Shown piece by piece: positions 8,027 through 17,200 of a DNA stretch of 34,956 nucleotides. The DNA is from a virus. Below the pieces are notes generated by a model that worked only from the letters and a program-made list of their open reading frames with translations, made no database searches and was not told the origin of the DNA. The position numbers were made by a program, and so were the translations under genes. The DNA is taken from positions 1 to 34,956 of IMG/VR virus record IMGVR_UViG_3300046000_011764; one strand, given 5' to 3'. Position 1 is the stretch's first letter. Every line of letters starts with the position of its first letter.

Positions 8027-10853
8027 TATTGGCTCCCTTGTCGTCAAACTCGCGGCCGAAACCGCTGAGTTTCAGGCAGATCTGGGGAAAAGTGCGCGTC
8101 TGTTGGATAAGCACGCCAATGAGATGAAAGCTTCATTGCAAAGTGTCGCCAATGTAGCCAAGTCAGCCTTCGTTATTGCAGTGGGTGTGACATCGGTTGC
8201 TGCAATCAAGGAATTTGTTCTTCAAACCATCGAGGCTGCTGCTGCATTGCAAGGGCTGTCCGAGCAAAGCGGCGCAAGTGTTGAAGCGTTGTCTGGATTT
8301 CAGGCAGTGGCCACTATTTCGCACACTACGCTTGAAAACATTGGTGGGAGTTTGACGAAACTTGCCAAGGGCATGGCAGGTGTTGACGATGAGACGGCTG
8401 GGGCTACCAAGGCACTGCAGTTTCTGGGGGTTGACGCAAAAGATGCAGCAGGAAATTTGCGCGATCCGGCCATAGTCTTAAACGATATTGCGCTAAAACT
8501 TGCGCAATTCGAAGATGGCGCAGGAAAGACTGCCATAGCCATGGAATTATTTGGCAAGTCTGGTGCTGGCATGCTGCCATTTCTTAAAGATTTGGCGGAC
8601 AACCAAGATCTGAATATTCGTCTCTCAGCTGAACAAGTGTTATCTGCAGAGCATGCAGTCAAAGCACTCGCGCGTATGAGAGCGGAGTACAGCTTTATCG
8701 CGCAAACGATCGTTACGTCATCCATTCCCGCTATGACGGTATTGGGCGAAGAACTTCGCAAAGTATTACTGGGAACGGATGACGCAGTTGAAGGGATGAA
8801 AAAACTTCAGCAAGATAAAGCAATCACTACCTGGGCTGAGAACACTGCCTATGCACTTGCTGTTGTCATTGATGCTTTGCGTGCCATTGCCAAGTCGATT
8901 CAGGCGGTGGTGGGAAGTTTCCAAGCTGTCTGGGCCGATGTTGAATTGGCAGGCACCTTTTTAGCTGGTGGTGAAGGACTCAATCCTTTTTCGGAAAAGA
9001 ATCGCGCCAAGTTGCAAGAGGCGCTCACTAAGCGTAATGAGATAGTTCGTCAGGCGAACCAGAATTACAAAGATCTTTGGCAGATGCCATTACTCGCTGA
9101 CTCGATTGAAAAGCGTTTTGCAGATATTCGCAAAGGGTTAGATGGTGCATCTCATGCGCAAGATGCTTCACGTAAGCGTTTAAATTACAACACAGCGTCG
9201 AGCACGAATTCGAGTAATGCTTTGTCTGCGATGGAAAATCAGATTCGCTCATTAGACAGAGCAGTCGGCGAAGAAAGCAACTTGCTGCGCGACCGTCAAC
9301 GGATCATCGATAGCTACCAAAGCGCTGGACTGATCAGCATAGAAGAAGCGACAACAGCGCGTGCCAACGCTGAAGATGAGTATCTGTCCAAGATACGCTC
9401 GATTTACGATCAAGAAGAAGCGTTGGTCAAAAAGAGTTTGCAGACTAATGCAAAAACAGTTCAGGAAAAATTAAAGCTTCAGGATAAGCTCAGTGAAATT
9501 GCGTCGAAACGCTCGAACCTTGAGCGTCAAGCTTCTCAATCTAATCTAGAAAATTTCTTCAAAGCGTCGTCTATCAATGCAGGTCAGTCGATGGCTGGTA
9601 TTGAGTCCGAAGTCAAAGAATTACAGCGCTTAGTCGATGAAGAGTCCGGCATCTTAAAAGACCGCCAGCGGTTAATCGACCTTTATGAAAACGCCGGCTA
9701 CATCAGTTTTAAAGAAGCTAGCCAAGCTCGAGTCGCAGCGCAAGAAGACTTCGTAAATAAAATAGGTGCGCTGTATGCTGAACAGGAAATGCTGCTTGAA
9801 ATTGCGCTTCGCAAAGATGCAAAGACGGTTCAGGATAGATTAAAGTTCGAAGATAAATTATCTGAAATCGCAAAGAAGCGTGCAACGTTAGAGCGCGATG
9901 TACAGCAGTCAAATGTAGAGCGTTTAATTCGTCAGCCAAGCGAAACCCTCAAAGATTTGCAAGAGCAGGCGCAGCGTGGCCAGATGGAATTGGCCTCTAT
10001 TGAAGAACAGATAAAAACGCAACGTGAATCTCGCTCGATTTCCGAAGTCGCATCATTAACCTTACTCTCGCAAGCCCGACAGCGAAGTGCTGAGGAGCTA
10101 ACTAAGTTGGCTGCACAAGCAGAAGCTATTGCGTCCGCTTCGCCGGGTAACGAAAAATTTGCTGACTCTTTTAAAAGCATTGCTGAGGCGGCTCAACGCG
10201 CAGCTACAGCGTCTGAGCAACTTGCACAGCGCGCTCGTGAGTTGTCTGATCCTTCTGCTGGAATTGGTAAGGCGTTGAAAGACGTCGCGGAAGAAGCTTC
10301 TCAAGTCGGACGTCAAATGGAGAATGCAACCCGCAGTGCTTTCACCGGCATGACTGATGCTCTGACGCAGTTCGTGATGACGGGCAAGCTCAGTTTTAGA
10401 AACCTTGCTCTTTCCATCATTCAGGATTTAATTCGTATACAGATTCAAAGTGCCATTACTGGCCCTCTGGCTAAAGCCATAGGCTCGATGTTCCCCTTCG
10501 CAGGTGGCGGCATCATGACTGGCAACGGACCCGTTCCCCTTCGGGCTTATGCCTCTGGCGGTGTGGCGACCTCGCCGCAATTGGCCCTCTTTGGTGAAGG
10601 CTCAAGGCCTGAAGCCTATGTGCCTTTGCCTGATGGACGGTCGATTCCCGTCACCATGCGAGGTGCTGGGACTGCATCTGCTGGCGGTGATGTTTTTAAT
10701 ATTTCGGTCAATGTGACCGAGGCAGGTACTGCGGCCCGAGGAGATGAAGCAGGCGGACGCGACTTGGGTCGTGCAATAGCCAGTGCCGTTCGGCAAGAGC
10801 TACTGGCACAAAAGCGCGCGGGTGGTTTATTGGATTCTCGGCGAGCGATGTAA
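8019..10853 (+). CDS. Tail tape measure protein
   Basis: 944 residues, the longest head-to-tail structural protein except the tip, setting tail length. The N-terminal part has long helices and a hydrophobic segment at about 45-65. Residues about 405-640 hold two tandem copies of a roughly 120-residue coiled-coil module (see the repeat entry). A Gln/Glu/Ala-rich coiled coil follows. The C-terminal 150 residues match the lambda-type tape measure tail: ALTQFVMTGKLSFRNLALSI, a hydrophobic IQSAITGPLAKAI segment, and a Gly-rich FAGGGIMTGNGP to LFGEGSRPEAYVPLPDG stretch. It starts inside the stop of gene T (ATGACTGA) and ends directly next to gene M. Confidence 0.95.
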   Translation: MTDIGSLVVKLAAETAEFQADLGKSARLLDKHANEMKASLQSVANVAKSAFVIAVGVTSVAAIKEFVLQTIEAAAALQGLSEQSGASVEALSGFQAVATISHTTLENIGGSLTKLAKGMAGVDDETAGATKALQFLGVDAKDAAGNLRDPAIVLNDIALKLAQFEDGAGKTAIAMELFGKSGAGMLPFLKDLADNQDLNIRLSAEQVLSAEHAVKALARMRAEYSFIAQTIVTSSIPAMTVLGEELRKVLLGTDDAVEGMKKLQQDKAITTWAENTAYALAVVIDALRAIAKSIQAVVGSFQAVWADVELAGTFLAGGEGLNPFSEKNRAKLQEALTKRNEIVRQANQNYKDLWQMPLLADSIEKRFADIRKGLDGASHAQDASRKRLNYNTASSTNSSNALSAMENQIRSLDRAVGEESNLLRDRQRIIDSYQSAGLISIEEATTARANAEDEYLSKIRSIYDQEEALVKKSLQTNAKTVQEKLKLQDKLSEIASKRSNLERQASQSNLENFFKASSINAGQSMAGIESEVKELQRLVDEESGILKDRQRLIDLYENAGYISFKEASQARVAAQEDFVNKIGALYAEQEMLLEIALRKDAKTVQDRLKFEDKLSEIAKKRATLERDVQQSNVERLIRQPSETLKDLQEQAQRGQMELASIEEQIKTQRESRSISEVASLTLLSQARQRSAEELTKLAAQAEAIASASPGNEKFADSFKSIAEAAQRAATASEQLAQRARELSDPSAGIGKALKDVAEEASQVGRQMENATRSAFTGMTDALTQFVMTGKLSFRNLALSIIQDLIRIQIQSAITGPLAKAIGSMFPFAGGGIMTGNGPVPLRAYASGGVATSPQLALFGEGSRPEAYVPLPDGRSIPVTMRGAGTASAGGDVFNISVNVTEAGTAARGDEAGGRDLGRAIASAVRQELLAQKRAGGLLDSRRAM
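9231..9929 (+). repeat. Tandem duplication of a ~120-residue module inside the tape measure gene
   Basis: Copy 1 (about 9231-9590) and copy 2 (about 9591-9929) encode the same order of motifs at a 360-base spacing. These are EES.LRDRQRIIDSYQSAGLIS versus EES.LKDRQRLIDLYENAGYIS, then KTVQEKLKLQDKLSEIA versus KTVQDRLKFEDKLSEIA, then SNLERQASQSN versus ATLERDVQQSN. The copies have diverged in DNA, so the duplication is old. Confidence 0.8.
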
Positions 10854-11192
10854 TTGGCGACCTTTACTTGGATTGCCTCAACTGGTGCGAGTCTGACGAT
10901 TCGTCCCATCGTTCGACGTGTGGCATTTGGTGATGGTTATGAGCAGCGACTGGCCTTTGGTCTGAACACGCAGCCAGAGGTGTGGACATTAGAGTTTCGG
11001 GCACTAACGACTGCGAATGCTTCTGCGATTGATACCTTCCTTCGGTTGCATGGAGCAGTTCGAACTTTTGACTGGACTACACCTTCAGGTCTAACCGGAA
11101 AATTTATTTGCGAGGAATGGAGTCGATCGATTGATGAACCAAATATCGAAACTGTTCGGGCAAACTTCAAACAAGTGTTCGATTTGTCATGA
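10854..11192 (+). CDS. Minor tail protein M homologue
   Basis: 112 residues matching the phage minor tail protein family (PF05939, lambda gpM). The pattern is RPIVRRVAFGDGYEQRLAFGLN, then WTLEFRALTTANASAIDTFL, and then FDWTTPSG. The start is a TTG directly after the tape measure stop; there is no ATG in the first part, and the family N terminus (FTWIASTG) begins two residues later. Translation is probably coupled to the upstream gene. In lambda, gpM joins the tape measure to the tail tip complex. The stop overlaps the next start by 4 bases. Confidence 0.9.
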   Translation: MATFTWIASTGASLTIRPIVRRVAFGDGYEQRLAFGLNTQPEVWTLEFRALTTANASAIDTFLRLHGAVRTFDWTTPSGLTGKFICEEWSRSIDEPNIETVRANFKQVFDLS

Positions 11193-11893
11193 CACATCAG
11201 TTGATTGCCAGAGAGATTCAACAACTAGCACCCAGTGCCGTCATTGAACTATTTGTGCTGGATTTATCGCTCTTTGGTCAGGGGATGATTTATTTTCATG
11301 CTGGGACCAATGCACTACAGCAGCGACTAGTTTGGCAAGGTAATGTCTATGAAGCTTTTCCCATCCAAATTGAAGGGTTTGAATTCAACGGCAATGGTCA
11401 GATTCCAAGACCCAAACTAAAAGTAGCTAATGTCACTGGTGCGATCACCGCTTTAGTGCTGACCTATCAGGATATGGTGGGCGTAAAAATTACGCGTAAG
11501 CGAACGCTAGCCAAATATCTGGATGCAGTAAATTTCCCAGGTGGCGTTAACCCTACATCAGACGCTTCTGCTGAATTTGCGGACGACATTTATTGCATCG
11601 ACCGCAAATCACGTGAGACGCGCGATGTGATTGAATTTGAACTTGCCGCATCGTTTGATCTGGAAGGTGTGCATTTACCGCGCCGGCAAATTGTGCAAAA
11701 CGTGTGTCCTTGGCGTTATCGCAGTAGCGAGTGTGGCTACACAGGCACCAGCTACTTCGATGCGAATGACCAGAGAGTCGCTACCAACTCGCAAGACATC
11801 TGCGGCAAACGTCTCTCGTCTTGTCAGGCACGTTTCGGACAAAACGCCGAATTGCCATTTGGTGGATTTCCGGCTGCGGGCTTATTTCGCTAA
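11189..11893 (+). CDS. Minor tail protein L homologue, iron-sulfur type
   Basis: 234 residues, lambda gpL-like tail hub protein. The family feature is a C-terminal domain with four conserved cysteines. Here they are Cys173 and Cys182 (VCPWRYRSSECGYTG) and Cys205 and Cys212 (ICGKRLSSC). Lambda gpL is known to bind an Fe-S cluster through such cysteines. The N-terminal domain contains the typical GFEFNGNGQIPRPKLKVAN stretch near residue 63-80. It overlaps gene M by 4 bases and gene K by 1 base (TAATG). Confidence 0.9.
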   Translation: MTHQLIAREIQQLAPSAVIELFVLDLSLFGQGMIYFHAGTNALQQRLVWQGNVYEAFPIQIEGFEFNGNGQIPRPKLKVANVTGAITALVLTYQDMVGVKITRKRTLAKYLDAVNFPGGVNPTSDASAEFADDIYCIDRKSRETRDVIEFELAASFDLEGVHLPRRQIVQNVCPWRYRSSECGYTGTSYFDANDQRVATNSQDICGKRLSSCQARFGQNAELPFGGFPAAGLFR

Positions 11894-12609
11894 TGCTGGC
11901 TAATAACAAAACACTGGCGTTAGAACACGCTCACGACGCTTATCCGCGTGAAGCTTGCGGACTATTAATCGTTCGTAAGGGACGAGAAATTTATATTCGT
12001 TGCCGCAATATCGGCGTGGGTACCGACCAATTTGTTATTTATCCTGAAGATTACGCAGCGGCTGAGGGTGAAGGCGAAATCATAGGCGTCGTGCACAGCC
12101 ACCCGGGCTTACCACCTGAGCCTAGTCAAGCCGACAAGGTGGCCTGTGAGGCCAGTGGCCTGCCTTGGCACATCGTTGGCATCCCAAGTGAAGAATGGAC
12201 GCGTATTGAACCTTCTGGGTATGTCGCGCCACTCGTTGGCCGGCAATGGTCTCACGGTGTCCTGGATTGTTATGCGCTGGTGCGCGACTGGTTTCATCAG
12301 GAGCGCGGTATCACCTTGCCGGACTTTGACCGCTTTGATGAATGGTGGAAGCGCGGCAAGAACTTGTATGTAGAAAATTTCGCCAATGCCGGATTCACCG
12401 ACATTGATTTTAAAGAACTTCAAGAGGGAGACTGTTTTTTAATGCAAGTCGCCTCACCCGTGCCGAACCATGCCGCTGTGTATTTGGGGGATGGCTTGAT
12501 TCTGCATCATTTGCAGGGACGACTCTCCAGCCGTGATGTTTATGGCGGCTACTGGCAAAAAATTACGACCCACATTCTTCGCTATGGTCACAGTCATACT
12601 TCTTGGTGA
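11893..12609 (+). CDS. Tail assembly protein K homologue: JAB/MPN peptidase plus NlpC/P60 domain
   Basis: 238 residues from the ATG at 11893, which overlaps the L stop; a longer frame starts at 11821 but lies within gene L. The N-terminal half is a JAMM metallopeptidase: Glu20 in REACGLL, His68-Ser-His70-Pro, Ser78 and Asp81. The C-terminal half is an NlpC/P60 cysteine peptidase with Cys126 (GVLDCYALV), His193 (PNHAAVYLGD) and a later polar His. The same two-domain layout is known from lambda gpK. It may process tail components or open peptidoglycan on entry. The end overlaps gene I by 26 bases. Confidence 0.93.
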   Translation: MLANNKTLALEHAHDAYPREACGLLIVRKGREIYIRCRNIGVGTDQFVIYPEDYAAAEGEGEIIGVVHSHPGLPPEPSQADKVACEASGLPWHIVGIPSEEWTRIEPSGYVAPLVGRQWSHGVLDCYALVRDWFHQERGITLPDFDRFDEWWKRGKNLYVENFANAGFTDIDFKELQEGDCFLMQVASPVPNHAAVYLGDGLILHHLQGRLSSRDVYGGYWQKITTHILRYGHSHTSW

Positions 12610-13177
12610 GCTTGGTAAAACCTATGGTCGCAGACATCGTTTGGCAATTACATCGGCGGCTGAGGCCATTCGTGCACTGGTGGCCAATTTTCCATCCCTT
12701 GAGCGTGAATTGGTTGCCTCTGGCGAGCGTGGCGTGGGATACCGGGTTCTGGCAGGTCGCGATGCCTTGACTATCGATCGTCTTCATGATCCTGTTGGCC
12801 TGCAAAACGTCACCATCGCACCTGTCATCTCGGGTGCTGGTGGCGACGGGCTTGGACAGATTCTTCTGGGTGTCGCCTTGCTTGCAGTAGCCTGGTGGAA
12901 CCCGATGGGTTGGGCGGCTTCTGGTGCGTTCTTATCCCAGTCCACGCTTTACTCTGTCGGTACCGCGATGATTCTTGGTGGTGTCACCCAAATGATCGCA
13001 CCCACTCCTAAGGCAGCTGATCCATTTGAGCAGCCCGAGAACAAACCGAGTTACAGCTTTAATGGTGCAGTGAATACGACCGCACAAGGTCATCCGGTCC
13101 CAGTTGGTTATGGAAGGTTGATCGTGGGCTCTGCAGTCATTAGCGCTGGAATCGATGTGGATGAGGTGGCAGTGTGA
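12584..13177 (+). CDS. Tail assembly protein I homologue
   Basis: 197 residues from the ATG at 12584; an upstream in-frame start at 12533 would lie deep in gene K and precedes the family N terminus, which here is VILLGELGKTYGRRHRLAI. The typical AAEAIRALVANFP helix follows. A Gly/Ala-rich hydrophobic middle (residues about 85-140) contains a possible membrane-interacting stretch, ending in the SYSFNGAVNTTAQGHPVPVG segment common to gpI and gpJ neighbours. The exact role of gpI in tail tip assembly is unknown even in lambda. Its stop overlaps the GTG start of gene J. Confidence 0.9.
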   Translation: MVTVILLGELGKTYGRRHRLAITSAAEAIRALVANFPSLERELVASGERGVGYRVLAGRDALTIDRLHDPVGLQNVTIAPVISGAGGDGLGQILLGVALLAVAWWNPMGWAASGAFLSQSTLYSVGTAMILGGVTQMIAPTPKAADPFEQPENKPSYSFNGAVNTTAQGHPVPVGYGRLIVGSAVISAGIDVDEVAV

Positions 13178-16100
13178 CGTCCCTCATCATTGGCGCTGGT
13201 GGGGGTGGTAAAAGCGGCGGTGGTTCTGCCCGAGTGGCCCAAGAAGCACCAGACAGTCTGCGCTCCAAAGCCTATGCACGCGTCGTTGATCTGATCTCCG
13301 AAGGTGAGATAGAAGGTTTAGTTGCAGGGTTGCAGTCGGTGTATCTTGATGACACCCCAATTCAAAATGTTGATGGGACAAATAATTTCACAGGCATCAC
13401 GTTAGAGACGCGGAACGGTACTCAACAGCAAAATTATGTACCGGGATTCTCTTCTGTTGAAAACGAAATCTCAGTGGGTGTGGAGATCAAGGCTAGTCAA
13501 CCCGTCGTTCGCTCAATAACAGATGCCGATGTAGATGCTGTGCGTGTGAAGGTAAGTGTTCCTCAATTAACCAACCAAAACACAACCAACGGTGACTTAA
13601 ATGGCAGTCAAGTGAGCTTTGCCATCGATCGCCAAACGAATGGCGGTGGATTTATTGAAGTTATTAAAGACACGATTTCTGGTAAGACCACAACCAAGTA
13701 TCAGCGCAGCTATTACGTTCCTTTGACAGGTAGTGCGCCTTGGGAGATTCGCATACGTCGTATTACAGCGGACTCAACGTCTACAGCAATTCAGAACAAA
13801 ACGTTTTTAGAATCGTACACCGAGGTTATTGAAAGTAAGCTCAGGTATCCGAACAGTGCGTTGGTCGCTTTGCGTGTAGACGCAGCGCAGTTTTCATCCA
13901 TTCCACGCAGAAGCTATGACATGAAGCTTTTGCGTGTTCGGATCCCAGTTAACTATGACCCAACTACACGCTCATACAGCGGTGTCTGGAATGGTAGTTT
14001 CAAGATTGCATGGACGGATAATCCCGCATGGTGTTTTTACGATATCTTAACCAGTACCCGTTATGGTTTGGGGAGTTATATCCCCGAAGCGCAAATCGAC
14101 AAATGGGCGTTGTATCGAGTAGCGAAGTATTGTGATGAGCAAGTACCGAACGGCTTAGGCGGTTTTGAGACACGATTTACGTGCAATTTATATCTCCAAA
14201 CTCGAGAGCAAGCATACAAAGTTGTGCAAGACATGGCCTCTATTTTTCGGGGGATGGTGTACTGGTCTGGCGGCGCAATTACTGTTACGCAAGATGCGCC
14301 AGTCGATGCGGTTTATCAGTTCGCACCTAGTAATGTGATCGATGGTGAATTCGCCTATCAAGGGTCATCTGCCAAGGCGCGTCATACAGTCGTTTTGGTC
14401 AGTTGGAATGACCCAGAGGATTTTTATCGTCAGAAAGTTGAATACGTCGAAGATGCAGCAGGTATAGCTCGCTACGGTATTGTACAGAGTGAAATCACTG
14501 CTCTTGGATGCAACTCTCGCGGTCAAGCGCATCGCGTTGGCAAGTGGCTTTTGTATTCCGAGCAGTCTGAATCCGAGATTGTCACCTTTCGAACAGGTTT
14601 AGAAGGCGCGGTCGTGCGCCCTGGAGACGTGATTAAGGTAGCTGACCCGGTTCGAGGTGGGCTGCGTTTGGGTGGACGCGTTGCATCTGCGACGACAACA
14701 TCCATTTTGCTTGACCAAGACGTGCCAGCGCCTCGAGCTTGGCGCCTGTCCATCATTCTGCCTAACGGCACAGTGGAAGAACGACGCGTGGGTCCGGCCT
14801 CTGGCCGTACGGTTACAGTAACGAGTCCATTCAGTATTGCACCCGAACCCAATGCTATTTGGGTGCTGGGTTCAACCGAAGTTGAGCCGCAGCTCTTTCG
14901 AGTCGTTGCCGTTTCCGAGCAAGACCCTGGCGTTCACGAGGTCACTGCGCTTGCCCACAATCCGGGCAAATACGCTGCCATCGAACAAGGCTTGGCACTC
15001 CAGCCCCGATCGATCACGACTCTCTCAGACCAGCCATCTGCTCCGACTGGTCTGTCGATTAAAGAGAGCCTGTATCGTGTCAAGGATCAGGCAAAGGTAC
15101 TAGTACAAATATCGTGGCAAGAAGTGCAAGCGGCGATTGCCTATCGATTGTCCTACCGGGCCAATGGTGGAAATTTTATTAGCCTGCCACAGACCAGCGC
15201 TAACTACATCGAGATTCGAGACGCGGTTGAAGGCCCGTATGAGTTTAGCCTTCGTGCCATTGGTGTGACTCGCAAGGAAAGCGCGGCGACAACGTTTAAT
15301 GCCACCGTGTTGGGTAAGACGTTGCCACCCTCGGATGTCATGGGCTTTATTGTTCAGCGAAGGATGACTGATCTACTGCTCACCTGGAACGAGGTGACCG
15401 ACGCAGACTTGGCAGGTTATGAAGTGCGTGTTGGTTCGAACTGGGATCAAGGTCAATTAGTCGCAAAGACTGCAGCAACCCAAATGATTCACGACCAGTC
15501 AATGGCAGGACTCTATGCGTATCACATAAGAGCGATTGATACGTCGGGCAATTTCAGCACCAACGTCACGACTCATCTGTTGGATCTGAAAGCACCGATA
15601 ACGGTAATTCAATTCGATGTGGTGCAGTCAGCTAATCGACTGGAGTTTCGCTGGCAGCCCAATCCTGAGCCGGAAGTGGTGGGTTATGAACTACGGGAGG
15701 GCTCAGCGTGGGACGCCTCACTTTTTGTGGCTGAGATCAAGTCCACCAGCTACACCTTGCCTTCAGGCTTTGATGGCGAACGCAAATTCTGGATCAAGGC
15801 AATTGCTTCACCTGGTATCTACAGCCATGCACCGACGTTTGTCTCAACTGTCGTCGCACAACCGCAAAACGCTAACCTCATTCTTGAACGAGATGAGCAA
15901 GCATCAGGATTTCCGGGGATTCGGCATTTCGCATCAGTAGTGTCAGTCAACGGAAAGGATGTGCTGCGCATGGATAGTGGGGCAGTGAGCGCGGAGTACT
16001 TGTTTGAGGTGGATCTGATTTCAACGACTCGAGCGCAGAACACGCTGCAAAATAGTTTAGGCGCTTCACAAGATGACCGTACAACCTGGCTGGAAGTTAG

Positions 16101-16674
16101 CTATCCGTGGAGTAGCGAAGCCGCAGGGCGTCAGTGGTCTTACGACGGATCACTCGCAAATGTAGATGCACGATTGCAGATCGCTCGAGAGGATGCAATG
16201 CAAGACGGTGAACTATACGGCTGGCGCCTAAACGGATCACTCACAGGCTTCGGGAATCCGACCACCAACCAATCCGCTGGTATCAGCTTTGATGGCGGTC
16301 GCTATGGCGACGGATTAATGATCAAGGACACTACGCGAGCAGCATGGAGCGTCACGATTCCAGCCGCGTTTCATATCTCGTTCTGGTTTATCCCATCACA
16401 TGTCACCACTTGCGTGATTTGGCGTGCGATAGGTCCTGATGGCTTACTACTAGTGGGCTACGACTCCGGTACAGGAATGTTTTTCTTGGAAGATCACTTA
16501 TCGCGTCAGGTAACGGTGCCCTTTGCTATTGCAGCAGAAGATCCGATCTGTCTTGGCGTATGTCAGACCACCTCAGAGCGTCGACTTTTTGTATCACGCT
16601 TTGGCGGAGACGTTGAATCAGGAAGTGCTGCATTAGCTCCAGTGGGTCAACTAACCAGTCTGCAGCTCTACTAG
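13174..16674 (+). CDS. Tip attachment protein J homologue (host specificity)
   Basis: 1166 residues, GTG start overlapping the I stop (GTGA). The N-terminal 600 residues match the central tail tip hub of lambda gpJ: KAYARVVDLISEGEIEGLV near residue 32, SALVALRVDAAQFSSIPRRSY, and DILTSTRYGLG. Three fibronectin-III-like domains follow at about 620-715, 718-806 and 807-890. The final 150 residues (from about 1014) look like a LamG/concanavalin-like domain, with the ISFWFIPSH strand. Such ends are variable in phages and usually contact the host surface. A strong terminator follows the stop. Confidence 0.95.
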   Translation: MTSLIIGAGGGGKSGGGSARVAQEAPDSLRSKAYARVVDLISEGEIEGLVAGLQSVYLDDTPIQNVDGTNNFTGITLETRNGTQQQNYVPGFSSVENEISVGVEIKASQPVVRSITDADVDAVRVKVSVPQLTNQNTTNGDLNGSQVSFAIDRQTNGGGFIEVIKDTISGKTTTKYQRSYYVPLTGSAPWEIRIRRITADSTSTAIQNKTFLESYTEVIESKLRYPNSALVALRVDAAQFSSIPRRSYDMKLLRVRIPVNYDPTTRSYSGVWNGSFKIAWTDNPAWCFYDILTSTRYGLGSYIPEAQIDKWALYRVAKYCDEQVPNGLGGFETRFTCNLYLQTREQAYKVVQDMASIFRGMVYWSGGAITVTQDAPVDAVYQFAPSNVIDGEFAYQGSSAKARHTVVLVSWNDPEDFYRQKVEYVEDAAGIARYGIVQSEITALGCNSRGQAHRVGKWLLYSEQSESEIVTFRTGLEGAVVRPGDVIKVADPVRGGLRLGGRVASATTTSILLDQDVPAPRAWRLSIILPNGTVEERRVGPASGRTVTVTSPFSIAPEPNAIWVLGSTEVEPQLFRVVAVSEQDPGVHEVTALAHNPGKYAAIEQGLALQPRSITTLSDQPSAPTGLSIKESLYRVKDQAKVLVQISWQEVQAAIAYRLSYRANGGNFISLPQTSANYIEIRDAVEGPYEFSLRAIGVTRKESAATTFNATVLGKTLPPSDVMGFIVQRRMTDLLLTWNEVTDADLAGYEVRVGSNWDQGQLVAKTAATQMIHDQSMAGLYAYHIRAIDTSGNFSTNVTTHLLDLKAPITVIQFDVVQSANRLEFRWQPNPEPEVVGYELREGSAWDASLFVAEIKSTSYTLPSGFDGERKFWIKAIASPGIYSHAPTFVSTVVAQPQNANLILERDEQASGFPGIRHFASVVSVNGKDVLRMDSGAVSAEYLFEVDLISTTRAQNTLQNSLGASQDDRTTWLEVSYPWSSEAAGRQWSYDGSLANVDARLQIAREDAMQDGELYGWRLNGSLTGFGNPTTNQSAGISFDGGRYGDGLMIKDTTRAAWSVTIPAAFHISFWFIPSHVTTCVIWRAIGPDGLLLVGYDSGTGMFFLEDHLSRQVTVPFAIAAEDPICLGVCQTTSERRLFVSRFGGDVESGSAALAPVGQLTSLQLY

Positions 16675-16703
16675 CTCAATACCATCAACAAGTAATTTCA
16701 ACC

Positions 16704-16738
16704 ATGGCGTTGCACGCAAGTGCAGCGCCATTTTTTTT
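16704..16738 (+). terminator. Strong intrinsic terminator after gene J
   Basis: A stem of about 12 bp (ATGGCG-T-TGCAC / GTGCA-G-CGCCAT, one G-U pair, loop GCAA) is followed by eight T residues. The Shine-Dalgarno GAGGA of the next gene begins at the end of the T run. A reading frame that starts in the stem itself (16704) is therefore not the true start of the next gene. Confidence 0.88.
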
Positions 16739-16748
16739 GAGGAATTTC

Positions 16749-17195
16749 ATGATCCAGGAATCCATGCAACTTCATGGCGCGATGACCTTATTCATCTCTC
16801 GTGCTAATGGCGATACAGAGACTGTCTATCAAGACAATTTGATTGTTAACGTTGGCTTTGATTTCATTGCTGACGCCATCGGCAAATCAACAAGCCGACC
16901 AAGCGTGATGGGATACATTGCGCTCGGTACAGGCACAACGGCAGCAGCAGCCACGCAATCGGCGTTAGTAACTGAAATTGATCGCAATGCCGCAACCTAT
17001 GCTCACACTGCCGGCACCAAGACATTTACATTTACTGCGGACTTCTTGGCAGGGGATGCAACGGGAGCGATTACCGAGGCCGGTGTATTCAATGCAGCAA
17101 CTGCTGGAATTATGTTCGATCGCGTTGTCTTCCCGGTCGTAAATAAAGGCGCAGATGACAGCTTAACTGCTGTCTTTACCTTCACGATGAGTTGA
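16749..17195 (+). CDS. Putative distal tail protein
   Basis: 148 residues from the ATG at 16749 (GAGGA seven bases upstream). The function is not established. The sequence is beta-rich and Thr/Ala-rich, with a central MGYIALGTGTTAAAATQSAL and a C-terminal AITEAGVFNAATAGIMFDRVVF segment. This pattern is common in phage tail and fibre-associated proteins encoded after gpJ. It lies between gpJ and a long repeat protein and overlaps or nearly touches the latter. A separate transcript may start here or read through the upstream terminator. A virion role is inferred from position. Confidence 0.75.
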   Translation: MIQESMQLHGAMTLFISRANGDTETVYQDNLIVNVGFDFIADAIGKSTSRPSVMGYIALGTGTTAAAATQSALVTEIDRNAATYAHTAGTKTFTFTADFLAGDATGAITEAGVFNAATAGIMFDRVVFPVVNKGADDSLTAVFTFTMS

Positions 17196-17200
17196 TTGTC

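Noticed and set aside
16704-16748. Earlier ATG for the small tail protein
   Set aside because: The ATG is the first base of the terminator stem; 16749 has its own ribosome site.
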